Source: Raffaelea ambrosiae
Lineage: Eukaryota; Ascomycota; Sordariomycetes; Ophiostomatales; Ophiostomataceae
Direction: 5' to 3'
Assembly: GCA_002778195.1 (NCBI GenBank)
Contig: PCDI01000005.1
Span: 1,865,690 to 1,929,689, forward strand
DNA: 64,000 nucleotides
Below are positions 44,402-59,707 of this stretch, one piece after another (position 1 is the first letter of the stretch; each line of letters opens with the position of its first letter). A program made the position numbers and the translations under genes. The notes under the pieces are model-generated. The model had not been told where the DNA came from. It did not search any database and worked only from the letters and a program-made list of their open reading frames with translations.

Positions 44402-45998
44402 TATTAGGGTGGTACTTATAGTTAAGTAAAGGATTGCGAAAGATAGAAGTATTTTATTAACGAAGGTAGGATCTTTTAAATTATATAACTAAATCTTATC
44501 CCCTTTTTTCGAAAGGGTGAGAAGCCCTCGTTATATCGAAAGCTCCTAAAGGGTTTTATACGTAACGCCCCCAAGCCGCGTACGAAGCCCTAACTCCGCG
44601 CTACGCTCAAGGGTCCGTGGGTACGCTTTATAACGCACCTTCCTTCGAACTTACGCTGGCTACACGGTCACGTGCCCTGCTAAGGGTGGCACGTGCTTAA
44701 GTAGGTTATTTACACGTGTTTAACCTGTTCGTAAAGCACGCACTTACTCGTAGGGCACGCATTCGAGCAGGCTCGTAATATCTTTATAATTATCTCCCCT
44801 TTTATAAAGCTCGTTTTTAAGCGTACGATTACGCTCGTTAATAGTAAGCTTTTAAAGCGCTCGGAGCGTTTAACCGTATACGCGTTTAACGCTAACCTTC
44901 CTTCGTAGTGTTAGTGCGACCGTTATAACGTATAACACTTTACACACCTTCTTCGTAAGTCTTTAATCGCTTCTTCCGTTTATAAAGTAAATAAAAGGTT
45001 AAGCGTTATTAAGTAAACGAAAGGAAAGTATAATTAAAGTTTTTTCGTCGCTCTTTTTACGCTTTTTTCTCTTTCTTTTCTTCTCTTTTTAACCTTACTA
45101 CGCTTTAATAAAGCTTTAACGTCGTTACGTAAGTTTCTCGTCTCGTATAACCTTCGTCTCTCGTCTTTACTTCGTTTCGAGTGCGGTTTTTAATCGAACT
45201 TTAGTTTTCCTCCTTTCTTTTTAAATTACGTGTAAGCGTTGAGTTAATAGCGTTTTATATTTTTTAATCTTTTTTTTTCTTTTTTTTTAATTAACGTTTT
45301 AATTTCGAGTTATTAACGTTTCGCGTTTTTTAGCTTTTCTCTTTTAAAGCGCGTATAAACTATAAGTTTTTAACATTTTACGTTATTTAACTTTTTTTTT
45401 TAAGTAAGTGTTTTATTATTAAATTATTAACTTTTCGTTAACGAGTTTAAGTTTAAAATAATAGGTTTTTAATATAACGACGGTTTTTTATCGACTTTTA
45501 TTCGTTACTTTAACGCTTCGTAATAAACGTTTAACGATTAATTTTTTAACTCATTAAACTACGCTCGTTTTAATTAAGTAATATTTATACTTTTTAACTT
45601 TTTTATAAATAACTTTCTTTTTTATAAAAACTCTCTTTATAATAACGCGTTTTATACGAACAGCGTTAATAAACGTAGTTAACGTATTAATTCTTAGTAA
45701 GCCGACGTCGTTACGCGATTAAACCGTAAAGTAATAAACTTTAATACGTTTACTCGTCGTTTTTTAAACGCTTCGCGTAATCGTTCGTTTACATTTACTC
45801 TTTTAATAAGTCTCGTTCGTAGGGTTTTTCGTATTAAAAACACTTTATTTTATAATCGCGGTGTTTTTTTAACCCGCGGTCGTAACGTTAGTAACTCGCG
45901 TATAATATCGTATTCGCTTTTTAACCTTATTTTAATCTTATTTACGAGTCTCTTTCGTCGCGTTATTAAGGTCGAAGATAACGACGATAATAACGACG

Positions 45999-46039
<41 letters not shown>

Positions 46040-49000
46040 GAAGACTTTTAAAACCCCGCTTACGTCTCGTTTATCGTTAATGAAAACGACGACGCTTTGA
46101 GTTAAACCGTCGTCGCTCTTATTACGCCCTTCGCCTTTACGTTTACGCTTATTAACGGCGCTCGGTTAATAAACTTAAGTTTTAATAACTTAAAAACCTA
46201 TTATTTTACTTACTATTAATACGTTTAACGCGCTTTCGCCGCTTAATCGCTTCGTTTAAAGTTAGATTTAAAATGTAAACGTAAGGTCGAAGCGTGTATT
46301 GAGTGTACGAAGATATATAAAACTTATATAAGTGTATATAATTGAGCTTTTTTTCGTTTCGCCGTTAACGCGTTATTAACCCTTTTATATAAGTTTTTAA
46401 ATTAATTCGCGGTAATATAAACCGTATAATTAAGTTTTTACGCGTTTTTAACACACTCTTCGCGCTCTTTTAAGCTTACCTACTTAACGACGTTAAGTTT
46501 AAAGCTCTTTTACGTACGTTAATCGACGCGGTTATATACTTCGTAACTCGCGTACTTCTTTTATTTACTTAGTATTTATCGCGCTTTAAGCTATTTTAAA
46601 AAACTATCGTATACGACTTCGTAAGCTCTTTACTCGCTTCGTCGTTAAGTCGTCTTTAAGCTTTACTAACTTTTATTTAAAAGTGGGTTGACTACGTTAC
46701 GTAAATAGCTCGCGTACGTATTACGTAAGTCGTTATAATCGCTTATACCGGCGTTAAATATATATTTATATATACTCTTTTTACGTTATCTTTTTTTATA
46801 ACGACGTTTCGTTAACGCCTCGCGCTAGGTTTTATTTCTAATCGTCGAAGATTAATAATATAATTATTAATAAGCTACGCGCTTTTAGCTTTTAAAGCGG
46901 CTTCGAGCCGCTTTCGTAGTTACGCGTTAAACTACGAGCGTTATTAACGCTTAAATAAACCTTTTAAATCCCGGTGTTTAAGCGTTAAGTTATTTTCTTT
47001 ATTCGCGCGCTTTTATTATACTACTTTTAAACTTTAATTATTATAAAATGGTTTCTTTTATTTATTGTTTTCGTACGCTTTTTAAGCCGCTTTCACGCCG
47101 TTTAAGTACGTTTAAGATTCTTATGTTTTTTAACTTATAGTTAGTATACCGTTATAGTTTCGCTTACGAGCCGCTTTACTTTTAAGGATAATTTATTTTA
47201 CTTTTCGCTTTTTCTTTATTATTTTTTAAGTTTAAAACCTCGTAATTAGTTTTTACGCGTGCTTTATATCGTCCTTTAACACTTATTAATTATACTTTAC
47301 GAGCTACCTCGTTTATCGAACGAAGAAGAAACGCTCTCCGTTCTTCACTCGGGTATCTCGTATCTTTTTCACTTTTCATTCGTTTAACTTTTTTTTTAAC
47401 GATAAGGTTTAAAAAGTCGGTTACGTTTCGCGGTTTTCCTTTTAAAGCTTTAATAAGGTTATTAAAAACACGTTATGAAGTCGGTTGTATTAGTCGAGGA
47501 GTGTTATACGGTATGTTTACGATTCGACTTTAGTTAAAACTGTAAATAAACTAACGAAGCGGGGATTTATCTTTTTATAAAACACTTTTAACTTAAGGTT
47601 TTGTATTAATAACTATATTAAATCTTTTACGTGATACTTTTAAAGTTAATAACGGTGATTATAATACTTCGTTTAAGCTTTTTATATTTTCTTTTAATGT
47701 TTTATTATAAAAGCTTATACTTTGTTTAACTTTTTTAGTTTTATTACGATTACGAGTACTCTTTTTTTAATAAAGTCGTCTTCGATTTATATATATATTT
47801 TTAAGTAATATTTTATAAAGAAATAAAATAACGTATTATTAATTATAACGTTAACCGCGTTATTATATACGTACTTCGTTATTAATAAAAGCTTAACTTA
47901 GTTCGTTTAAAACTCGCTCGTAAATACGCGTAAATAGTGTTTTAACGTTTAATTCATTCTTTCGGTTTAACTATCGATTTACGAGTAAAACGTTGTAGAA
48001 AAGCGTCTTTTAATTAAAAGCTTTGCGTAAAGCGTTATTTAATACGTATTAATAAAAACGCTTTTTTAATTCGAAATAATATTATATAATATATCGAATT
48101 TTATCTCGATTTTTATATATAAAACCTTTATTAACTAGTTTAACGTTATCGTCGTTTTTACGAAGAGAAACCTTATTATCTTCGTAAATTTGTTTACGAT
48201 TATTAAAATCGTATTTACGTTTTACCCTTTATAATAGATTTTTAATAGTTTCGTTACGAAATTTATAAAAATTTCTTATTACGATTCTCGTAAGATAAAG
48301 AGTGCTTATAGTTAATCGTACGACTTATATTACGATACTACCCTTCGCGCATACGTCGAATAACTATTAACGTATTTATAAATATATATATTTATATATT
48401 TTTAAAAGAATTTTCTTTTTATTAACTTTTTTATACGGGTTTTTCTAAAGTGTTTCGTTAAAAAGCTATCGTAATATATTTAAAAGATCTCCCTTTTTAT
48501 TATTTCTTCTTTTAAAACGTAAATACGATTTTTAAATCGTAGTAGTCTTTTTAACCCTACGCTTTAATGTTTAAAGGTGGTCGTAATCGTTTCGATTTAA
48601 GCTTTTAACTATTAGGTTTTCTCATCACTTACTTATAAAGCTTAAAGCAACTTCATTAATAACGTGTTTACATTTAATATTAACGAATCCTCTTTTTTTA
48701 ACATAGTTTAGTATAACCTTAAAGAGACTAACTATTTAAAGAAAAAATAAAGCCGTCGTCGTAGCTTTAACGATAACCCGCTTCGAGGTTACTATCAAAA
48801 AGCATTTAAATAATGAGCTTAAATTTATTAAATTCAAACGAAAGGGTCTTCGTACTTTTTACTCGCTTAAAGTATTATTTTAACGTAGTTAATATAAGCC
48901 GTATTAAACGATAGCTCTTTTTAAGTTATAACCGCTTTAATCTTAACGCGATTAAAATAAATATACGAGATTAACACTTGTTTTACAAACATCAGCCGCG

Positions 49001-51357
49001 ATTCGAGGTTAGAGAGCAGCTTTAACTCCTCTTTCTTATTCAGCTTTTTTTAATAGTTCGGTTTTCGAAAAGGGTTATTAGCGGGATTGGTTTTTTTAAC
49101 CCGATATTTAATTTCAAAATTAAAAAGAGTGAGATATATATATTACTTAACTTATCTCTCGTTTAACTTCTCTTACTATATAAATATATATAAGTTAATA
49201 TAGTTTAATAAAACCTCGATTTTATATCAACTACCTTTTAAATACTAACGCTAGTGTTTAAAAGAATTTATAATTATTATCATCTCTTAATTAAAAGTGT
49301 TATACCGCAGCTTTAACCCGTTTTATTTTCGGAATTAAAATACGATAAAGTGTTAACGACCCTCGTCGTTCAACTAAAATAAAATCCTCGCTTTTACGAA
49401 TTTTAACGTATTAGTTTTAAAGCGTAAGCGGCGCGTTAAGTTAAAGTGCTTTAGTAAAAGAGCGCGAGTAAATTCTTTTCGTAGTTAGTAAAATACTTAC
49501 GTCGCCCTTTTATCAAAACGCACTCGCTCGAGCTTCTTTTCGTTTTTTATCCCTTTTAAAAGTTTATTTAACGAGGTTATGATTTTAAAGTACTTTTAAA
49601 TAAAACGTTAATAAAAGTTATAAAATTTTAAGAATATTTAAATCTTTTAATACGTTTTAAGTAACTTTTACGTAACGATGGTTTTTACTTAAGACGGGTT
49701 TATTTACACCTTGGTGTTAAAAAGGATAAATCTTAAAAACTCGACTTAGTTTTAATAAAATTCATATTTAACTAAGTTTATAAACAATTATGCTTTTTAT
49801 AACTTTTCGAATACGTCTTACACGTGTTTAATATACTCGTTTTAACTTTTAAAAAACACTAATACGTCGTTTATATACGTAATATACGTTACGTCGATTA
49901 ACTCGCGAAGAGCCGTATATACGTAGTGTTAAAACGTAGTCGGCGTATTTATAAAGTTAAATAATAAAACTATATACTCGTAGTGTTTATACCGCGTGCG
50001 AAACGCCGTCTTTCACTCGTTTTTTTCTTTAATTCGGATTTAATAATAAACGTTTTTAATATTAAGTTTAATAAAGTACTTAACGCTTAAAATCCAGTTT
50101 AAGATTTTTAAAATTAACGAAAAAATATAGCGGTTTTTAATTGTAACTTTATTAAAGCCGCGATAATTAACGTAAAGTCGTAAAAAGCCGTTTTTTTTAA
50201 GTACGAAAAAGATAAATGCTTTAATTAAGCTTTTATTTAATCGAATTTACTCGTTTTATAAGTTTTCTTTAAAATACTTTTATAACTCTTTTAACTCTCG
50301 TTTAAATAAAAAGTGAATCGTTTTATAAAAGAGCTACGCTTCGTTAATTAAATCGATTATATAATTCGTTTTTTAAACGAGCGATAATATAACCGCGCTC
50401 ATTTCGTTAAATACGAAAGCGAAATTAATAAACTCTGTTAACACGCTATTATAAAGCTAGCGTTTTAAAGTTGCTTCGTTTTTAAAAAAGTATTATTTAA
50501 ACTTAATTTATTTAAAACGATTAAAAAGTATAAAAACTACGTATATAATTATAATTTTTTTAATTTTTTTAATAAACTTATAAAGTATATTAATTATAAA
50601 CTTATTTAAGCGGTAATTAAAACATTATTAACTACTTTTAATCGTATTAATAATTAAATCTTTTAAAGTTATAACTTTTAAAAGGATAAAGCTTTTATCC
50701 GCCGTTTTTATTCGCGAGATACTTATATAAAGCCGTATAAACTCTTTAATTTAACTTTAATAATCGATAAGCTTTAATAGCACTTTTTATAACGTTGTTA
50801 ATATAATAATCGAGCCGTTTATTATTTTTAAGCGTAAAGCTCGGCTTTTCTTCTTTTTAAGTCCGACTCGTACGACGAACTTTAACGAAACGATATTAAC
50901 CTTTACTCTTATATTAAAGTTAATAATAGTTTAATATTTTTAATCGGTTTTTACTATAGTTAAGTTATATAATTATACGTTAATCTTTATTTTAACGAAC
51001 GCTTCTTTCTTTAGTTAAATAAAAGCGCTTACGCGTTTTTTTTTCTTCTTTAACTTAACGTTAAACTTTAATACACTTTTAACCCTTTAAACTTTCGTAA
51101 GGTTTGTTTTCAGCTTCGTATACTTTAATATAATATACCTTTTCTTTTCGTAGTTATAACACGTAATACTTAACCTTTTATTTATTTTCTTTTTAAGCTT
51201 TTCCCTTTTTTTTTCTTTTAAACCGCTTTTAAAGCGCGGGTTACCCGCGCTTTTAAAAGTGCTTTATTATCTCCTTTTAAAGTCGTTTTATAACTTTTCG
51301 TTTTTTAACTTCTTTTTTTTTACGTATTACTTTTAATAGTTTTTCACACGAGTAAAA
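44402..51357 (-). mobile_element. E7: minus-oriented copy lacking its 5' end
   Basis: The 3' LTR is 44402-44788 (387 bp, the variant with a 17-bp duplication). The internal region runs through the antisense-frame region (acidic/Asn codon run near 45980-46040), chromodomain, integrase, RT and protease into gag, and stops at 51357 at the 5' LTR of E8. Its remaining gag and 5' LTR are missing from the window. Confidence 0.85.
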
Positions 51358-54300
51358 TATAAGGATATCGCGAGCCTGCTCGGATGCGTGCCCTACGAGT
51401 AGGTGCGTGCTTTACGAGCAGGTTAAACACGTACGAACAACCTACCTAAACACGTACCACCCTCAGCAGGGCACGTGACCGTGCAGCTAGCGTAAGTCCG
51501 AAGGGAGGTGCGCCACGAAGCGCACCCACGGACCCCTAAGCGTAGCGCGGAGCTAGGGCTTCGTACGCGGCTTGGGAGCGCTACGTACAAAACCCCTTAA
51601 AAGCCCTCGATATAACGAGAGTCTTTCACCCTTTCGAAAAAAGGGGATAAGATTTAATTATATAATTTAAAAAATCCTACCTTCGTTAATAAAATACCTC
51701 TATCTTTCGTAATCCTTTACCTAACTACAAATACCACTCTAACATTTTTAAATCTTTCACTTAAAGTTACTTAAAGGATTAAAGAAGATAACACCAAACA
51801 CGAAACAGTAAAAGTAAAAGCAAACGACGACAACGGCCGCTAATAAAGACCCTTTATTAATAACGACCGCACTTTTTAACATCGAAGGAAGAGCGGCTAA
51901 AGCAAGCGATTAACTCAATAACGAAACGCTACTCGCAAACACGCCGGCTTAAAAAGCCGTCGAAGACGACGAACTCGTCGCGGCTTAAGCTCGTCGTAAG
52001 CTCGAATAAGCGAAAAAACGGTTAATACTCGTTAAATAGATTCGTAACATCGAAGCCGAGCTTTTACGAACTAAGTAATAAACCTTATAACTTTAAACGG
52101 CTTAAACACTAATAGCGGAAAATGTTTTAGGGTTAGCGAGCGCGTATAACGAAACGCGAGCGAATATTAAAGATTACTACGAGTTGACTCCTCGTAGTAT
52201 AATCCACTTATTAACGCTTAGTTTAAGGGTTAACGAGAGTGAAAATTATAACGACGATAATTATAACGATAAAGTCGACGTAAAGATCTCGTTTTTTAAT
52301 AAGTTTACGAGTAAGTTTACTTTTATACAACGAAATACGTAAATAAAAGCGGTAAAAGACGTTTTTAAAGCCGTTTTATAACGTTTTTACGACTTTAAAA
52401 AGCGCGTATTAATAGCTTTATTTCAACTTAATACCACTTTTTAAAATTAATGAAAGTAATATTTAACTAACTTAAGTTTAAAAAAGGAAATCTAACGAGC
52501 GAAGAAGTTTTAAACCTGCTTTAAAAAATAAATAATAACGCTTTTTTTTAAAAGCGAGAACTCGTCGTTAATTACTTATTAATAATATTAAAAGGCGGTT
52601 TAAAATAAGAATTAAAGCTTAAATTTCTTTTTTACCTTCGATTTTTTAAGTCGAAAATGAAAGCCCTTTTTAAATATTATTAAAAAGAAACCTTTTACTT
52701 TAAATTATAAAAAAACTTATAATAATTATTAATCGTTAACTTTAACTATTAATTTATCGATTTTAATACTTTTATCACCCGTGTAAAGAATTACTAAAAG
52801 TAATACGCGAAAAAAAGAAAGTTAAAAGACGAAAAGCTATAAAATAACTTAAAAAGGAAATAATAAAACACTTTTAAAAGCGCGAGTAATCCGCGCTTTA
52901 AAAGCGGCTTAAAAGAGAAAAAAGGGGAGAAGCTTAAAAAAAAAAAAAAAAGGTCGGGTATTATATATTATAACTATAAAGAAAAAAAGTATATCGTACT
53001 AAAATATACGAAGTTAAAAACCAACCCTACGAAGGTTTAAAAGGTTAAAGGTATATTAAAACCCAACGCCGAGTTAAAAAAGAAAATAAAAAACGCGTAA
53101 ACGCTTTTATTTAACTAAAGAAGGAAACGCTCGTTAAAGTAAAAATCGGCGTACGACTATATAGCTTAACTATGGTGAGAACCGATTAAAAACACTAAAC
53201 TATTATTAACCTCGATATAAAAGTAAAGGTTAATATCGTTTTATTAAAGTTTACTACGCGAGTCGAACTTCGAAAAAAGAAAAGCTAAACCCCGCGCTTA
53301 AAAATAACGAACGGTTTAACCGCTACGCTAACGACGTTATAAAAGGTGTCGTTAAAGCTTATTAACTATTAAAGCCGAATTAAAAAGTTTATATAGCTTT
53401 ACGTAAGTATTTCGTAAATAAAAGCAACGAATAAAAGCTTTATTCTTTTAAAAATAACGACTTTAAAAGATTTAACTATTAACACGATTAAAAGCAGTTA
53501 ATAGTGTTTTAATTACCGCTTTAATAAGCTTACGATTAATATACTTCGTAAGTTCGTTAAGAAAATTAAAAATACCGTAATCGTATACGCAGTTTTCACA
53601 CTCTTTAATCGTTTTAAGTAAATTAAGTTTAAATAATACCTTTTTAAAAACGAAGCAACCTTAAAGCGCTAGTTTTATAATAGTGTATTAACGAAGTTTA
53701 CTAACTTCACTCTCGTATTTAACGAAACGAGCGCGGCTATATTATCGCTCGCTTAAAAAACGAATTACGTAATTAATTTAGTTAACGAAGCGCAACTTTT
53801 TTACGAAACGATTTATTTTTTATTTAAACGAGAGTTAAAAAAGTTATAAAAGTATTTTAAAAAGAATTTATAAAACGAGCGAATTCGATTAAATAAAAGC
53901 TTAATCAAAGCATTTATCTTCTTCGTATTTAAAAAAGACGGCTTTTTATAACTTTACGTTAATTATCGAAGCTTTAATAAAGTTATAATTAAAAACCGCT
54001 ACGCTCTTTCGTTAATTTTAAAGATTTTAAATCGGATTTCGAGCGTTAAGTACTTTACTAAGCTCGATATTAAAGACGCTTATTATTAAATCCGAATTAA
54101 AGAAGGAGACGAGTAAAAGACGGCGTTTCGTACGCGGTATAAATACTACGAGTATATAATCCTACCATTCGGCTTTATAAATACGCCGACTACGTTTTAA
54201 CACTACGTATATACGGCTTTTTACGGGTTAATCGACGTAACGTATATTACATATATAAACGACGTATTAGTGTTTTTTAAAAGCCGGAACGAATATACTA

Positions 54301-57300
54301 AACACGTACGAAACGTACTTAAAAAGCTATAAAAAGTATAATTATTTATAAACCTAACTAAGTGCGAATTTTACTAAAACTAAGTCGAGTTTTTAAAATT
54401 CATCCTCTTTAACACCGAGGTGTAAATAAACCCGTCTCGAGTAAAGGCCATCGCTACGTAAAAGTTGTTCAAAACGTATTAAAAGATTTAAGTATTCTTA
54501 AGATTTTACAACTTTTATTAACGTTTTATTTAAAAGTACTCTAAAATCACAACCTCGTTAAAACTTTTAAAAAGGATGAAAAACGAAAAAAAGCTTAAGC
54601 GAGTACGCTTCGATGAAAGAACGACGTAAGCATTTTACTAATTATAAAAAGAATTTACTCGCGCCTTTTTATTAAAACACTTCGATTTAACGCGCCGTTT
54701 ACGCTTTAAGATTAATACGTTAAAATTCGTAAAAGCGGGGATTTTATCTTAACTAAACGACGAAAGTCGTTAACACTTTATTACATTTTAGTTTCGAAAA
54801 TAAAACGAGTTAAAGCTATAATATAATACTTTTAATTAAAAGATAATAGTAATTATGAATTCTTTTAAATATTAATGTTAGTACTTAAAAGGTAGTTAAT
54901 ATAAAATCAAGGTTTTATCAAACTATACTAACTTACGTATATTTATATAATAAAAGAAGTTAAACGAGAGATAAACTAAGTGGTGTATATATTTCACTTT
55001 TTTTAATTTTAAAATTAAACATCGAGTTAAAAAAACCAATCTCGTCGATAGCCCCTCTCGAAGACTAAACTATTAAGAAAAGCTAAATGAGGAAGAAGAG
55101 TTAAAGTTGTTCCCCGACCTCGAATCGCGGTTAGTATTCGTAAAATAAATATTAGTTTCGTATGTTTATTTTAGTCGCGTTAAAATCGAAGCGGTTACGG
55201 CTTAAAAAGAGCCATCGCTTAATACGGCTTATGTTAACTACGTTAAAATAATACTTTAAGCGAGTAAAAAGCACGAAAACCCCCTCGTTTAAATTCAATA
55301 GATTTAAGCTTACTATTTAAATGCTTTTTAATAATAACCTTAAAGCGGGTTATCGTTAAAGCTACGATAGCGGCTTTATCCTTTTCTTAAACAGTTAGTT
55401 TCCTCGAAGTTATATTAAACTATATTAAAAAAAAAAGATTCGTTAACATTAAATATAAACACGTTATTAATAAAGTTATTCTAAGCTTTATAAATAAGTA
55501 ACGAAAAAACCTAACAATTAAAAGCTTAAATCGAAACGATTACAACCACCTTTAAACACTAAAGCGTAAGGTTAAAAAGACTACTACGATTTAAGAATCG
55601 TATTTACGTTTTGGAGGAAGAAGTGGTGAAGAAGGAGATCTTTTAAATATACTACGATAGCTTTTTAACGAGATACTTTGGAAAGACCCGTATAAAAGAG
55701 TTAGTAAAAAGAAAATTCTTTTAAGAGTATATAAATATATATATTTATAAGTACGTTAGTAGTTACTTAACGTATACGCGAGGGGTAGTACCACGGTATA
55801 AGCCGTACGGTTAACTATAAGCACTCTTTATTTTACGAAGATCGTAATAAGAAATCTTTATAAATTTCGTAACGAAATTATTAAAAATTTATTATAAAAA
55901 GCAAAACGTAAATACGATTTTAATAATCGTAAATAAGCTTATAAAGATGATAAGGTTTCTCTTCGTAAAGACGACGATAACGTTAAACCAATTAATAAAA
56001 GTCTTATATATAAAAATCGAAATAAATTTTAATATACTATACGGTATTATCTCAAACCAAAGGAGCGTCTTTATTAATACGTATTAAATAGCGCTTTACG
56101 CAAAGCTTTTAATTAAAAAACGCCTCTTTATAACGTTTCACTCGTAAACCGATAATTAAACCGAAAAAATGAATTAAACGTTAAAACACTATTTACGCGC
56201 ATTTATAAACGAGTTTCAAACGAACTAAGCTAAGCTCTTACTAACGACGAAATACGTATATAATAACGCGATTAACGTTATAACTAATAATACGCTATTT
56301 CATTTTTTTATAAAATATTATTTAAAGATATATATACGAATCGAAGACGACTTTATTAAAAAAAAAGTACTCATAGTTATAACGAGATTAAAGAAGTTAA
56401 ATAAAGTACGAGCCTTTATAACAAAACACTAAAAAAAAGCATAAAAAGTTTAAACAAAGTATTATAATCGTTATTATTAACTTTAAGAGTACTACGTAAA
56501 AGATTTAATATAACTATTAATATAAAACTTTAAATTAAAAGTGCTTTATAAGAAAATAAATCCTCGCTTCGTTAGTTCGTTTACAGTCTTTAACTAAGGT
56601 TAAATCGTAAACATATCGTATAACACTCTTTAATTAATATAACCGACTTTATAACGTGTTTTTAATAACTTTATTAAAGCTTTAAAAAAGAAACCGCGAA
56701 ACGTAATCAACTTTTCAAACCCCATCGTTAAAAAAAGAGTTAAACGAATAAAAAGTAAAAGAAGTGTAAAATACCCGAGTGAAAAACGGGGAGCGTTCTT
56801 TCTTCGTTTAATAAACGAAGTAACTTATAAAGTATAACTAATAAGTGTTAAAAGACGATATAAAGTACGCGTAAAAACTGGTTACGAGGTTTTAAGCTTA
56901 AAAGGTAGTAAAGAAAATGCGGAAAGTAAAATAAATTATTCTTAAAAGTAAAGCGGCTCGTAAGTAAAACTACGACAGTATATTAACTATAAGTTAAAAA
57001 AACATAAAGATTTTAAACGTATTAAAGCGGCGTAAGAGCGGTTTAAAAAGCGTACGAAAATAATAAATAAAAAAACCATTTTACGACGACTAAAGCTTAA
57101 AAGCGGCACGATAAAAGCGCGCGAATAAAGAAAACAGCTTAGCGCTTAAACACCGGGATTTAAAAGATTTATTTACGCGTTAATAGCGTTAATAGCTTAA
57201 CGCGCGGTTATAAAAGCGGCTTAAAGCCGCTTTAAAAGCTAAAAGCGCGTAGCTTATTAATGGTTATACTATTGATTCTCAACGGTTAAAAACAAAACTT

Positions 57301-59707
57301 AACGCGAAGCGTTAACGAAGCGTTATTATAAAAAGAAATAACGTAAAAAGAATATATATTAATATATATTTAACTTTAGTATAAGCGATTATAACGATTT
57401 ATAAAATACGAGCGTAGGCTACTTACGTAACGTAGTTAACCCACTTTTAAATAAGAGTTAATAAAGCTTGAAAACGACTTAACGACGAAGCGAGTAAAGA
57501 GCTTACGAAATCGTATATAATAGTCTTTTAAAATAACTTAAAGCGCGATAAATATTGAATGAATAAAAAAAACACGCGAGTTACGAAGTACGTAACCGCG
57601 TTAATTAACGTACGCGAAAGAGCTTTAAGCTTAACGTCGTTAAGTAAATAAGCTCGAGAGAGCGCGAGAAGCGTATTAAAAGCGCGTAAAAACCTAATCG
57701 TACGGTTTATATTATTACGAATTAACTTAAAAACTTATATAAAAGAGTTAATAACGCGCCGACGGCGAAGCGAAGAGAGGTTAATTATATACATTTATAT
57801 AAGTTTTATATATCTTCGTACATTTAATACACGCTTTAACTTTACGCTCGTATTTTAAATCCAACTTTAAACGAAGTAATTAAACGATGAAAACGCGTTA
57901 AACGCATTAATAATAAATAAAATAATGAATTTTTAAGTTATTAAAACCCAAGTTTATTAACCGAGCGTTATTAATAAACGTAAACGTAAAAGCGAAAAAC
58001 GTAATAAAAGTAATAACGACTTAACTTAAAGCGTTATTATTTTTATTAATAATAAACGAAACGTAAACGGGATTTTAAAAGTCTTCGTTATCGTTATCGT
58101 CGTCGTCGTTATCGTTATTATTATCGTTTTCGTCGTTATTATCGTCGTTTTTCACTTTAACAACGCGATAAAAAAAGCTCGTAAACGAAACTAAAGTAAG
58201 GTTAAAAAGCGAATATAACACTATTCGTAAATTATTAACGCTACGATTACGAGTCGAAAAAACACCGCGATTACGAAATAAAATGTTTTTAATACGAAGA
58301 GCCTTACAAGCGGAACTTATTAAAAGAGTAAGCGTAAACGAACGATCGTATAAAACGCTTAAAAAACGATAAATAAACGTATTAAAGCTTATTACTTCGC
58401 GGTTTAACCGCGTAATAGCGTTAGTTTATTAAAAACTAACACGTTAACTACGTTTACTAACGTTACTCGTATAAAACGCGCTTTCGTAAAAAGAGTTTTT
58501 ATATAAAAAAGAATTATTTATAAAAGAGTTAAAAAGTATAAACATTATTTAATTAAAACGAGCGCGGTTTAACGAGTTAAAAAATTAACTATTAAACATT
58601 TATTACGAAGCGTTAAAACGACGAATAAAAGTTAACGAAAAATCGTCGTTATATTAAAAACCTATTATATTTTAAATTTAAAACCGTTAATAAAAAGTTA
58701 ACGACTTAATAACGAAGTATTTATTTAAAAAGAAAAAGTTAAATAAAGCGAAACGTTAAAAGCTTAAAACTAATATATAATTTAAAAAAAAATTAAAAAC
58801 TATAAAACGTTAATAATTTAAAGCTTATACGTAATTTAAAAAAAAAAAAAAAACTTAAAAAACGTAAAACGTTAATAACTCAAAGTTAAAATATAATTTA
58901 AAAAAAAGAATTTATTAAATTAAAGTTCGATTAAAAACCGTATAAAAAACGAGTTAAAAACGTAAAAATAAAGATTATATTAAGCGGTAATACGTTATAA
59001 CGACGTCGAAACTTTATTAAAACGTAATAAAGTTGAAAAAGAAAGAAAAAAAAAAGAAAAAAGCGTAAAAAAAACGACGAAGAAAACTCTACTTATGTTT
59101 TCCTTTCATTTATTTAATAACGCTTAACCTTCTATTTACTTTATAAACGAAAAAAGCGATCGAAGACTTACGAAAAAGGTGCGTAAAGTAATACACGCTA
59201 TAACGGCCGTACTAACACTACGAAGAAGGGCTAGCGTTAAGCGCGTATACGGCTAAACGCTTCGAGCGCTTTAAGAGCTTACTATTAACGAGCGTAACCG
59301 CACGCTTAAAGACGAGCTTTACGAAAGGGGGGATAATTATAAGGATATCGCGAGCTTACTCGGATGCGTGTTTTACGAGCAGCTTAAGCACGTGTGAGCA
59401 ATTTATTAAAGCACGTATTACCTTTAAAAAGGTACGTGATTATGTAGTTAGCGTAAGTTTAAAGGAAGGTGTGTTACGGAGCGCACGCACGGACCTTTAA
59501 GCGTGGCGCGAAGTTAGGGCTTCGTACGCGGTTTGAGGACGCTACGTATAGAGCCTTTTAGGAGCCCTCGATATAACGAGGGCCTCTCACCCTTTTAGAA
59601 AAAAGGGGGATAAGATTTAGTTGTGTAATTTACGAAATTCTACCTTCGTTAATAAGATACTTCTACCTTTCGTAATTCTTTACTTGATTATAAGTATCAC
59701 TTTAATA
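51358..59707 (+). mobile_element. E8: full-length plus-oriented copy, probably recombinant
   Basis: An 8.35-kb element with a 5' LTR at 51358-51744 (387 bp, with the 17-bp duplication), a 3' LTR at 59338-59707 (370 bp, without it), and a polypurine tract GAAAGGGGGGATAAT before the latter. No target duplication is found: the left flank is E7 gag, the right flank a Fot1-like transposase. Different LTR types plus different flanks suggest recombination between two copies. Confidence 0.85.
51788..56880 (+). pseudogene. E8 gag-pol, RIP-mutated
   Basis: The start codon is ATA at 51788. Gag, CCHC region (near 52950-53000), protease, RT (about 53880-54550; the active-site box reads YIND), integrase and chromodomain (about 56760-56880) align with E1. 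It is moderately less decayed than E3 but full of stops. Confidence 0.85.
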
